NCBI GenBank assembly: GCA_008711295.1
Contig: VUYV01000007.1
Coordinates: forward strand, 8,093,522 to 8,157,521
Origin: Anarhynchus alexandrinus
Lineage: Eukaryota; Chordata; Aves; Charadriiformes; Charadriidae
Length of the DNA: 64,000 nt
Direction: 5' to 3'
This document shows positions 22,785 to 33,960 of the stretch, one piece after another (the stretch's first letter is position 1; each line of letters begins with the position of its first letter). The translations under genes and the position numbers were made by a program. The notes under the pieces are model-generated. The model made no database searches and was not told where the DNA came from. It saw only the letters and a program-made list of their open reading frames with translations.

Positions 22785-22897
22785 GTTCTGTGGGCACCCC
22801 ACTTCCAGGGGTGGAAGTGCGCATTGCCACTGAGACCTTGAAAAATGGTGGTCGTTCCTACACCATCCATGCTCAGGGAGATGAAGACAACACACAG
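22785..22897 (+). CDS. ACSF3: ACSF3 coding exon 5 (residues 387-424)
   Basis: This is a 113-base exon starting in phase 1, completing Gly387, after CCTTTGCAG and ending in phase 0 at CAG/GTAGTG. It encodes [13 protein letters not shown], then a variable loop and [10 protein letters not shown]. The G-x-V-G-x-P-x-P-G segment is typical of ANL synthetases just before the subdomain that closes the active site. The loop is diverged from human, as in other vertebrates. Confidence 0.96.
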
Positions 22898-24554
22898 GTA
22901 GTGCTCAGCCATGTTCCCTGCTGCTTCACTTTGTCTCATGAAAAGTTCTCTCCTCCCCAGCCCTTTGAAGCCCCAAGGGTTGAGGCTTGCTCTGCTTTTA
23001 TTCACAGTAACTCAGTGATGCTATTTAGAGTTTTCTCTTTCTTGTACTCGTTTATGGCTTACTATAGCCATGGTACTTTGTGGACCGCACAAGTGTTGTC
23101 CTTGCCTGCAAAGAACAACATCTGAAAGAGAACACTCCTCTGTATGGGGGGTAGAAGGTGAAGGCTGTAGTATAAGGGCTATGGATTATGGTTTAAGAAG
23201 GTGATACTGTGTCTGCTGAGGCTGTTGATGGCCCAGAGGAAGGTGATGGGTCAAGCAGTGCCTGGCCTTTGAAATCCAGGTCAAAAAGATGGTCTGCTGC
23301 AGAAGGTAAGAACAAGGCATTGACAGGAATTCAGATGGACCCTACTCTGGTCTAAAGAGCCACTAAATAGTCTGGAGGAGAGGATGAGTGCTGGAAAATC
23401 TAGAAATGGGGTCTGTGTTTATTTCACTGGTTTGATCAGTGAGAATTGGAAGGGCAGGACTGGGGGTCTTGGGGGTTGCATTTGTTTCAGAACAGCGCAG
23501 GGGGCAACCCATTAGGTTTCCATGAAAGTCCAGCTCCATGCAGAGCTCCAACTGCCAAGTGATATCTGCACCCACAGTTCTGGTATCTCAGAAGTCGGGT
23601 ATCCTCAATGGTGGAGTGGTTGGACCCCTTCCCAATGAGCTGCTCCCTTGTTGGGGTGCTGTGTGTTACCCACTGCAGAAGCAGCCCCCCAACCCAAGGT
23701 CCAAGGTGTCCTGCTGCCGCAGCCCCTTTCTGTCCCCACAGAAATGGCTGAACAGGGTCTGCATTCCTGCCACGTCTCCTTTGCACCCTCATTGTGGGTG
23801 CAGGTCATGTTGCCTCTGACGGATCAATAGCCAGGTGATGTACGGGCTCGGCTGAGCAGATAGATGCTGTATGTGTGAGAGAAATTACACCAGCAGCTGT
23901 GTGCGCCGTGTAGGTGGGAGACAGGCAGGCATGAGATTCAGCCTGAAATACATGGCTTCACTCGTTCCTCTGGGGAAATAGCTTCTCATCTAGCCACGTA
24001 CATGCCAAGGGTTCGAAAGGAGCTTCCCGGTCTGTGGCAGGGTATACCAGAGACACTGCTGGTGTAAGTACTGGTGAAAGGCTCAAGAAAGCCTTTTTTT
24101 CCTCTAGATTATCTGTGCTGGCAGCTGGAGAAGCCAGTGGGACCACGGGCAAGCCCCGCGTGTGGTTTGTGGTCAGGTGGCAGCAGGTTGCGTTCTACAT
24201 TCTGATGCCATAATGGAGCGCTGGATCCCACCCCTGACATGCAAAACAAGCCCAGGGGAGAGCTCAGAGGGACCGCTCTGGCCAGGGATTGTGGCTTTTA
24301 TTAAAAAAAAAAAAAGAAACAAATGTTTGCTGCTCTTTACTCTGTGTCACTGCTGTGTGTGGCTGAGCAGTGGGCAAAGCAGGAGACCTGGAGTGGCTGC
24401 TCCAGTGCAGCACTCAACAGGTAGGAATCTGTGCCCTGTTTTTATCACTCCACTGGATGGGTGTTATGTTTCATGGTTTTGTCCCCTCATTCTGGAGTTA
24501 GATCTTGGCCTTTTTTTTTCCACTTCTGTGGAACTGAGACATGAAATATAATGT

Positions 24555-24640
24555 GTCCATTTTAATAATGATCCTATAATGCTTTTCTTACCCTAAGGGA
24601 TCCCTAGGCGCTTTACAAATTAGGTCTTAGACACAAGAAT
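24555..24640 (+). mobile_element. Possible ancient MIR/CORE-SINE-like fragment
   Basis: A stretch containing GGATCCCTAGGCGCTTTACAAA resembles the 'aggatc.caaagcgctttacaaa' segment common to old amniote SINE/LINE 3' modules. It is short and lacks recognisable promoter boxes or tail. A repeat-library search is needed. Confidence 0.35.
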
Positions 24641-27417
24641 CCCCAAAGTGCAGCTACTTCCAGGATGAAATGTGGATGTTGTTCTTCTGAATTATGAGAG
24701 GAAAAAAATATGTAATGTTGTTTTTTCTGCTCAATACTCCTTCCCCTTTCTTCTGGTTCTGTTGAGTGACTGGAGAAGAAGGGGAGCCCAGATGACTTGT
24801 GTCTGGTGCTGGAAGCCCACCATCCCCCAGGGCTTCAGAGAGCTGAGGGTCACACAACTCTTCTCTTTCCTCTGACTTCAGGCTGCTTGAGTTTATATTT
24901 GGGGCAGAGGCATTGCTCTTTTATCCCAGCTATTTCTCACATACACCCTTCAGCCCCCAGCACAGGTCCATACCGATGTCTCATGGTGCTCCCAGGAGCT
25001 CCCACCAGTGCTGATGTTGGCCCCACACCCCTTGCTGATGGCTGGCTTTCCGTCAGGCTCTCCCCTGTTTGGTTTTTGTTTGGTTGGTTTTTTTTAATGT
25101 TCTGGTGAAAAGACATCAACTGGGAAGAGAGTGGGGAGGTGGCAGGGTTTGCCTCTGGGTGTTGGCTGATGGGTTGGTCCCTCTCTGAAAGGCTGTCCCC
25201 ATCTCACCAACCTAGCCCCTTGTCCCAGCTTAACTAGGAGTTTCTTCAGGCTGAAGGGAGAGAAATGGTCCCATCTGCTTCGGACCACCCTAGGAGACAG
25301 TGGCTGGCTGGGTACCTCCAGGACATCCACAGAATTTCCAGGAGCAGAGCGGAGCCGGCTACCTCTGTCCCTGGGACTGTCAGAAGGGCCGTGGCGAGGT
25401 AGGAAAAACAGTCCCCACTCTCAGCATGTCTTGGCACAGACTGACGCGTGGAGATGACATGAGTTTGGATTTTATATGACCTGGGTATGGAGTGTGACTT
25501 TGCATCGCGTGGCCACGCAGGCGGGCAGGTGGCAGCCGTGGTGGCACACCTCTTCTCCTGGTGACAGTGTAATTTAACTGCTTCACACCTGTGGTTGCAG
25601 GCAGAGAGTCTCACCTGCTGCCTGTTCCTGCCCTGCGATGCTGCTGCTGGCACACTGTGTGCATCATGCTTGGTTAATAATTTATGTCAGAAGAGAGTAC
25701 GTCAGTGGAATTTATTTAAAACAAGGACGATCTGTCAGTCCGAGTGCATATCACGCTCCACCAGTCAAAGAAAGGCCTGGCTTTTTTTAAAATCATCTCC
25801 ACCATGGCGGAGGGGATGTCCCGGCGATGAGAAGACCCGTTTGGTGTCACCCTCCCTGCCTGTGCCACCAGACAACCCTGGCGTGGCCTTTTCCTTGCCT
25901 CTTATGAGAAGGGATAAACAAATACTTCCTCCCCTCCCTCGCAGGTGGGCTCCGAGGCTTACGGCATGTCTTTTGAGGGCTGGGAGGTCAGTGGTGTGGA
26001 CCCAGCAAAGGCAAAGGGGTCCTGGTGGAAGGACAGTGGTGGTGGGATTGGTGACAGGAGGCACGCAGCCCTCCCAGTGCCCACTCTGCCTGGGTTTGAT
26101 ATGAGCATCCGCAGTCCCATCCCTGCTCTGGGCATTTCTCTCTGGTTTGGCATTGACGCTATGAAAAATTACCAAATGTCACGTAATGGATTGCTGGAAA
26201 TAAACACCTCCCGGCAGCTGAGCCGGCACAGGGAGTGCCTGCTGTCTGCTTCGGTTTTAAGACTTTCAGGGCAGGGACCTCTCTCCGTACACAGAAAGCG
26301 CGGTGCACATCTGTGCCGCTGCACAGATAATAATGAAACTGCCAAGCCAGGGCTGGTCCGGGCTGTGGTGGGGGCACGGGGCCGTGCTGGGGGGCAGCCG
26401 TGCCCAGCAGCACAGAGGGCTAAAAGCGAGCATGGTGGGGCAGATTTGGTGGGATGCTGAGCACTCTGGTAGGAGTTGGGTTCCAAACCGTCTCTTCTCA
26501 CCAGCTTCTTGGCTCCCGCGAGCAGGTGATCTTTGTGCCGGGGGTTAGACGCATTGTCAGGGCAATCTGTGAGGCGTTCACACCTTGGCTCCGCTGTGCA
26601 GAAACCCTCCTGACTGCGAGCGGAAAGAGCGCCTGCCTTTGCCAAGGAAATTATTTGCTTAGCTGTACAGAACCTCGCAAGGTCACCGCCTTCCCCGCTC
26701 GCATTGGGCTGAGGTTTCTGTCTTCTGCTCCTTCTTGACAACAGAAGATAACAGACTTTCTCTGAGCTGTTTCTTCCCCGCTAACACTGTCTCTCCCATT
26801 AGATGCTGGCGGATCACGCCATTTCCTTTCACGTTGTCACCCTTTGGACATGTTTGCGTGTCCTGCCGCAGTGAGATGCAAACAGTGAGATGGCGGCATC
26901 GCGGCGGTGGCAGAGGAAGGCGTGTGGGTGGTGGGAGCTGGGAGGTGGGGAGCGTTTCTGCTTTGCCATCCGGTAACTGCCTGAGCTTGCAGCAGGGGAC
27001 TGCTGTAATTTGCAAAGTTGGTTTCTGGCACACCCTGAAGATCAATAATCTACTTAGCTGAAAGTTTGCTGGATCTCTGTTCTTCCCTTCATTTTCTCCC
27101 ATCCCTTGATTAGAGTGCTGGATTCCTTTCATGCACGTGCTCCAGCTCTCCAATCTCCTTGCAGCTCTCATGAGCCTTGTGCTCCATTGCATCCAGTTTG
27201 CTCAGGTTTTCTAGCTGACTCTTGTGCTGATTCCTTGCTCATTGTTGCTGTACCTTGGGCTGTGAGCTGGTTTCCTGAGCTGACGTGGAGCCACGTGCGA
27301 TCAGGCTGTTGGCCGTGCCCTGCCTGAAGCTGCACCACTGCTGCCAATACCGAAACAAGGTGCTCCAGCCTGATGAGATCCCCTCGCTGCACGATCCGTT
27401 CCCAGCCGAGGATGCTT

Positions 27418-27531
27418 TCATAGAATCATTATGGCTGGAAAAGACCTTTAAGATCATCAAGTCCAGCTGTTATCTAACGCTACCGGGCCCACTTCTAAAC
27501 CATGTCCCTGAGCACCAAAACTTTGCAACAT
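27418..27531 (-). mobile_element. CR1-type LINE fragment, reverse orientation
   Basis: The + strand starts TCATAGAATCATTATGGCTG, followed by GAAAAGACCTTTAAGATCATCAAGTCC and ACCATGTCCCTGAGCAC. This is the inverted 3' end of an older CR1 subfamily, different from the CCACTAGACCAGG type seen elsewhere in the window. The copy fades out near 27531. Confidence 0.8.
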
Positions 27532-29872
27532 GGTGTGGGACAGGGCCACCTGCAGTGGAGCAGCGTGGGCAGAAGATGACACTCCCCAGCAGAATCACAG
27601 TGGTTGCACCCTGACAGTGTCTCCCACCTCCTTCCTGCACAGGAGCGTGGTGGTGCGGAGCATGGTCCCCTGGAGAGATGCTGCCCATTGAGTGTTTGGA
27701 GAAGTGCTCCTCCTCCAATACATCCATGGGGAGCAGAGGTGTGGAAGTGGACATCAGGGGACAGCAGCAGCTTTACCTGCTTTGAGCCATCCCAGCTATT
27801 GCTCCTGTAGTCGCTCACATCCGAAACAGTTCCTAAACATTTAACCTGCCTTAAGCAGCTGCCTGTTGAGCTCGTCTGATCCTATAGGAACAGCCTGGGT
27901 GTTGGTGTAGGGGAAGCTGTCAGCGCTCCTCCTAACCCACGGCCCTGGATGCTTTTTCTCCTGGTCTTTTCTCCCCTTAACTTTTTGGCAGCCCGGGGAT
28001 CTCGGTCTCCCCACGTCTGGCTCCAGTGCACAGGAAAGGGTTACAGCTTTCCAGCGCCGAATGTTTCAGTTTGCTTTGTTCAGTGCGATGCATATTTCAT
28101 ACGCTTAGCTTCCCAGCTGGCAGAGGCCTGGAAACCCTGCGAGCTGTCGGGTATTGTCTCTCCCCTTCTTTACTTGTTTGTTTGTTGGTTGGTAGGTTTT
28201 TTTGGGTTTTCATTTTTGTTGGATTTTTGTTTTTTTTCCTTTTCCAAATTGCTCACTCGCACGAAAGCCAAACCCCAGTCCCTGACAATAGGGGTCTATC
28301 AATAGATAAATGGTTTCACAGCTGTATCTAATGCAGTGCTCTAGCCAGGGCTTTTATGGCAAGTAATTTTCTCGTGATGAGGCTGCGAAGGGAGCCGTGC
28401 GGGACGTATGGATTGCAGGAGCTGGCAGCAGGAGGACGCTGCAGCCATCGGCTTTTCTCCCCCCCAAAAGGTTGTAATTATCTTGTTGTTTATCCATATG
28501 CAAGCTGTCGTCCTGGATGGGAACCGGCTCGGCTGCGGCCATCCCTCCTGAAAGCCACCAGCATCTCCTGGCCCCTCCTCCTCATGCCCCCCGCGTCTCT
28601 GCCATCTGCTAGCAGCTTGCTGCTGGTTTCCAGCACCTCCGTGGGGCTGCGGGCACTGGGGGCAGCTGGCACCACCACCCTTTGTTAAGGCCAGAGGTCT
28701 TGGCCGTTGATGCTCCTGTGGAGGGGACCAGGAGTAGCTCCACCTCACACATCTTCATCCCAGATCTCCGGAGAACCGGTGGGGAGGTGCTCAGTGACCA
28801 CTGAGCAGCCAGGATTGTCTTGGAGGCTTCCTCCAAGGTCTAGGCACCCCCATGGCTGCTGCCCATGGGTGGTGTGCCATGAGTGGGGGTAGGTGCCATG
28901 GACTTTGGTACTTGGCACCTCTGTGAGCCGAGTCCCGTGTGGAGGTGCTGCTGCGTGTGCACCTCTTAGGTGGTGTCTCCCTACGTCATCCATTCAGGTA
29001 ATTTGAAATGGCTGGTGTGAGTGTACCTGGCTCTTCTCCTGCATGTAGCTCCTGAGGTTAGAGATAGGCATGTGCCAGCCATGACTGGCATTCCTGAAAA
29101 CGGACAGGTACGGATATGCCTGTGGGGATGTCACCGCCTGGCCCAGGGAGTCCTGTCTCTGGACTCGTTTGTTTCTTTCCTATCCTGTTCAGACCTCAGC
29201 CTAAACCAGTTAGTTCTTTGTCCTCAGTGCTCCTACACTTTCAGAACGTCTCTCCTCCCAGTGGTACAATTTTTCATCTGTTTTCTTGTCCCTGCAGCAT
29301 CTCATCTTTGTGTACTGGTACCTCCCATGAGTCTCTCGATGGTGAACCTTACCTCCAGTATCCCAGTTCCATCTCCCGTCAGCAGTTTGCCACTGTATGG
29401 TGCTGAAGCCTCGTAGGATGCAAGTCGCTGATTCAGGGTCGAACTGTTACTTGGGGTGAAATTCAAGTTGAGCTATGGAGAGCCAAAGGCTGGCTGATGA
29501 GGCTGGCTGGCTACCGTAGGGGCTCGTGGGATGCTTTGAGCTTAGTCTCCTCCACCTCACAAATCTTGCCCTCAACCCTGTGATCTCTGCCATCAGTAGC
29601 CATCTCCCGGGCAGGCAGCGTGGGGAATACATTGTTGAAGGCAGCCTGGATCAGATATGCTGCTTTTCTTCTCTCTGGAACATCAGTCCTCAGGTTTTCT
29701 GGCATGACCCGTCTTTGGTAAACTCACACAGCATTTTTTCTCATTTTCCATTTGCCTCCACTTCTTCCAAAAACTTGTTCCAAAGCCCTCGCAGCATTGG
29801 ACTCTGCAGTTGTGTATATTCCAGTTACGATTTCTGTTTCACCATGTTCCTCTCATCTCCTCAGTAACCTGT

Positions 29873-29996
29873 TTTGTCTCCTGCCCAAGTAATTCAAGTT
29901 TCTCCACTTTGTTGCCCAGGCTGCTTTCATTACCGTACAAACATTTTAGCTGCTTCTCATCGATCACTTGCAGTTCCTTAGTCAACTCGGTCTGTA
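29873..29996 (-). mobile_element. Relic of CR1 ORF2 N-terminal (endonuclease) region
   Basis: Read on the minus strand, one frame gives LKCLYGNESSLGNKVEKLE. This matches the pattern CLYTNA-S-GNKQEELE that opens the apurinic endonuclease domain of CR1 ORF2. Upstream residues (ELTKELQVIDEKQ) continue in the same frame. The flanking T-rich + strand from about 29500 to 30350 may be more of the same decayed element, but I could not follow it. Internal CR1 parts are rarer than 3' ends in birds. Confidence 0.5.
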
Positions 29997-32900
29997 ATTG
30001 CATTCTCATATGTACTTATATCTCCTTCCTTCTTTCTGTCTGTCCTCTGATTTATTTTTTTTTTATTTTTGGCTGTAGTTGTGTTTTATTTCTTCCTGGT
30101 AGTAAAAGTGGAGGCAGATATTCTGTTAGCATCATGTCCCCTTGTTTCTTAGTTGAGAACTTTTCTTATCACAGGAGCAGCCTTTATTCCAGAAGACTAT
30201 TTCCTTGCACGATCAGATTGAATCCATCTGTCAAGAAGAACCTTCTTTCCACAAGTGCTTCCTTTGAGCTAACCATTGTCATAGCACCTCAGCCTTTGTC
30301 ATGGCACCCTCAAAATCTCTATCAATCTCTTTATTATTGTTTTATGTTTTCATTCCTCCTTGTTAGGGGGAGAAGGACTTGGGATGTGTGTCCTTGGTCC
30401 CCTTCACCAGGCTGGCAGTCTTAGTTCTCCCAACATGAGGGACAAGCAGTGGATTCCTCTCTTGTCCCACAATGGCTGGTTTTGGTCTTCTCCTTGTCTG
30501 TGCCAGGAGAGCTTGGAAGACTGGGGTGTTCATGTTTAGTGTTATGAGGCATGGGATGAAAGCAGGTCTCCTGCCAACACAGTCGCTGGTGCCTGTTTCT
30601 ACTTGATTTTTACAACTTCACACCTGAGTCCTTCTGAGCTGTGGGTTCAGCCTGCACGCTTACAACCTACCTCCTCCCATGATAGGCTTGTTGGATCTCC
30701 GTCGGGTTGTGGAGGCTGTCGCTTCTGTAGGACACCTTGGAGATATTTGCCAAAGAGCCCTGTTTGTGGTGGTGGAGATGCAGAAGCAGAGACCAGAAGA
30801 AAAAGGGACAGTCTCTGCCCCAGAGTGCTTCCAGCCATAGGGAGGAGGCACCGGCTGCTGCAGCGTGGTTTAGCACAAGGAAGCAATTAGAGGTTTTAGG
30901 GCAGCGCGATCGTCTGTAGTCACAGCACATCACAGCCTCCCTGACCTCGACTTTTAAGTGAGGCTTATGAAAAATGAACCGAAGGTGGGCTGCTAATTGA
31001 ATCCTTGCCTGGTCCTCTGCCTGCCCCCGAGCACAAAATCGGAGCAGGCGTTGCGAGGGCACGTCAGGAGCCTTTCTCTAATGAAGAAAGCTGAGGGAGT
31101 GGGAAGATGTGCTGACATCTCGCCTCGTTTATTATCTTCTGAAGCCTGCAAACAAGAGGGATGAGAACAGCAGCGTGGAGAGCTGTTGGCGTTTCTGGAA
31201 TAGTGTTACACATCTAATTTATGGTGTTAATATAGATCAAGAAGTTTTGGGTCCGTGGACCAACTGCGGGGAGGAGTGACCTTTCCCAAACTTTGGTTGT
31301 TTTCTGTGGTTCTTTTGGGATCATCTGGAGTTAATCAGTCTGGTAACTTTTTAAAATCAGTATTGCCTAAAAATATATACAGTCACTTTTGTTTTCAGTG
31401 GAACAACATTTGCTGTAAGTAGACGGTTGAGTTTTTTGAAAATAAGTTTGTGTTCCAGCTCCACTGTGTACCAGTGTTGCTTTTAAATTTATAACCCTCC
31501 AAAATGAAAAGTAAATTGATCGTGTTATTCCCAGCCCTTTTATAAAAGTTAACATTGCAAAAACAGATGTGAAATGTGGCCTTGTAGATTACAGTCTGGG
31601 CTTGGGGTTTTTTGGTTGATTTTTTTTTTCTTTCTCTGTGCTGTGTCCCCGAGGAGCAGAAATCTGCCTTTTTCCAGCAGGAGGAAAATTGTTCTGTGTC
31701 TAAATTGCCTCCTGCTTGCCTTCTGCAGGATGCTGCAGGACACGGAGCTCAGAGCAACAATAATGCTTTTACAAAAATACGCAACTTAGTGGGGAATTTT
31801 TAATTATGAATGTGCATGAGAGTTCAGATTGCCTGGGAATTCGGTAATGCTCTAGCAAACCTCACACCTCTAGGACATCCATTCAAATACAGCCCAGAGA
31901 GACAGTGATTAAAAGGTACTGTCAAGCGGATTATTGGTCTCCAGCTTCCTTTTAGGAGGCAGGTGAGCATGTCCTCATCTCTCTTGTCACCCACCACACC
32001 AGGACTGGATGTAGTGTGATCCCATGGTCTGGAAAAACAGGGTCTGAGCAGAGCCTGGAGCTCCTGTGCTTTCTCCAGGTTGGTGGGACCTGAGCTGTTG
32101 GATGCCATGTTGTGACAAGGCTTTGCTGTATCGCAGAGTGCTCTCTGGGCCACCGAAATCTTGAAGGGGTGAGTGAGTGGTTTCATGAGGGGCAGGGAGC
32201 GTGTCTGGAAGTGCTGGTGGCAGGTAAGCCTCTGCAGCAGTGTGGTGGTGAGCGTGGCAGGGCATCTGTGCACCGCAACTCAACCCAGGGATGCAGGGGC
32301 GGAAGGTGAGGCAGTTCTTCAGGCTTTGTTATGTTATTTTCCGTGCTCTGGTATGTTTAAAAAAAACCCAAAACAAAAAAAAAGAAAACAGGAAAAAGTT
32401 ACTGCTCTGTGAGAACTGCTAAAAGGGCTCCATCACTTCCATAAACCTCACACATATAAATTATTGTCTTCTATTAGCCACTTAAAAGGCTGGGTTGCTT
32501 AATTATTTTGATCACAGTAATCACTTATTTACAAGGTGGGGAAAAATGCCAAGCGCTTCCAAGCTGAGCAGCACAGTGGGGCTGTGGCAGAGGAGGCAGA
32601 GCTGCAGAAGCCTTTTCTTCCTCTCCCCAAATGCAAATGCTTTTGCTTTTCTTGGTTGTATCAGTGATGGAGCCCATCCCGGGCTGTTCTCTCCTGCTCT
32701 GGCAGCGGTGGTGGTGAAGGAAGCTGGGCTGCTCGGGACCCAGGGTGGTGGGAGCTGCAGGAGTGGGGTTGGCTGCGGGGAACTGGTTCTTTGTGGAGCA
32801 AGGACTGCAAAGGAGTCGAAAAGCAGGCTGTGGCTGGGTAGGAGGGTGGAATGGGGAGTGGGGACCCAGGGATAGAACTGTAAGTAGGCAAGAGTAGAAG

Positions 32901-33284
32901 GAAAATGATATGAGATGTTCAGGCCCTTACACTGCCCTCCTTCCTCCTCCACTTCACCCCATCCTGGGAAACCGCTCATCTGCAAATGCACTGCCTCGCA
33001 CTTCTGGGGCACAAGTGTTGCAAGGTCCCTTTTAAGGTCCCTCCTGAGGGAAGATGCTCTGATCTGCCGCCTTTGGTACTCACCTAGGGAAGAGGTTCAG
33101 ATTATTATTTTTTGGGGGGCAGGGGGAAGGAGGGTTCTGGTAGAAGTTAAATGTGTCCCCTGAAACCTATTGTTTGCAACCTGAAGAAGGTGTTTGGTTT
33201 TTTTCCTAAAAGCTTGTCTGGTTTCCTCCCAGTCCTATCAGCCCAATAACAAGTTATTACCTCCCCTTACAAGCCTCGCCTTCC

Positions 33285-33960
33285 AGCTTTCACTCTGTGT
33301 CTTCCACATGTTTCTGCTTAGGAATCCGCTATGCCTCCTCTGCTTCCCAGCGAAAGACATGCCGCTCTGAGCCTACCTCCATAAAAGCCCCTAATTCCAT
33401 TAAAGTCCATTACAAGCTCCTCTCCCGCAGTTCCCGGAGGAGCGCGGGGCAGCGTATATCAGAGACCGCAAGAAAACAAATGGCCACTTTGAACAAATCC
33501 CAGGGCCGCTTGCCAAGCGGGGATTCCCAGCTATTTACAAACCGTCCTCGCTTCCTCCTAATAAAGAGGTAAAATGGAAGCAGGGAAAATATGCATTTTA
33601 TAATCACCCAGATTTAGTCCTTCAAAGGATTTATTACAACCTTTTATTTTCATGCGTGGAAAATGTAATCTTATCTAGTATGCCGGCTGGCCCAGCTCAA
33701 CTCGCCGAATCGGTTTTACAGCAAAAAGCTATCAAACAGCAACCTTCAGGGGCACGCTGTGCCTGGGTGTTAAAGTTGCTCGAATGCATTAAAGCAGTTG
33801 AAATGTGCATTAAAATATGGCACTAGGAGAGGAGGATATCTGTGCAATTAGCAATCTGATGCTTTCAGCAGCTGCTTGCAGCGTCGATCCAGTGTATCAA
33901 CAACGGGTGCCGCTGAGATTTGACGGAGAAAAGAAACAAACACACTAGCCACACTGCTGC
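33285..33960. promoter_or_regulatory. Motif-dense intronic block, candidate conserved element
   Basis: The block combines AT-rich cores with well-balanced unique sequence, has no repeat signature and no coding frame of interest. Two copies of GCATTAAA start at 33786 and 33807, again 21 bp apart. GCAATTAGCAATC lies about 45 bp further on. The pattern resembles vertebrate conserved non-coding elements. Function is inference. Confidence 0.35.

Noticed and set aside
24008..24025. GGTTCGAAA resembling a tRNA T-loop
   Set aside because: No matching A box or cloverleaf arms at the proper distance.
29810..30424. 204-codon plus-strand frame rich in Phe, Ser and Leu
   Set aside because: It is the T-rich antisense side of an apparent decayed CR1 region; the composition explains the openness.
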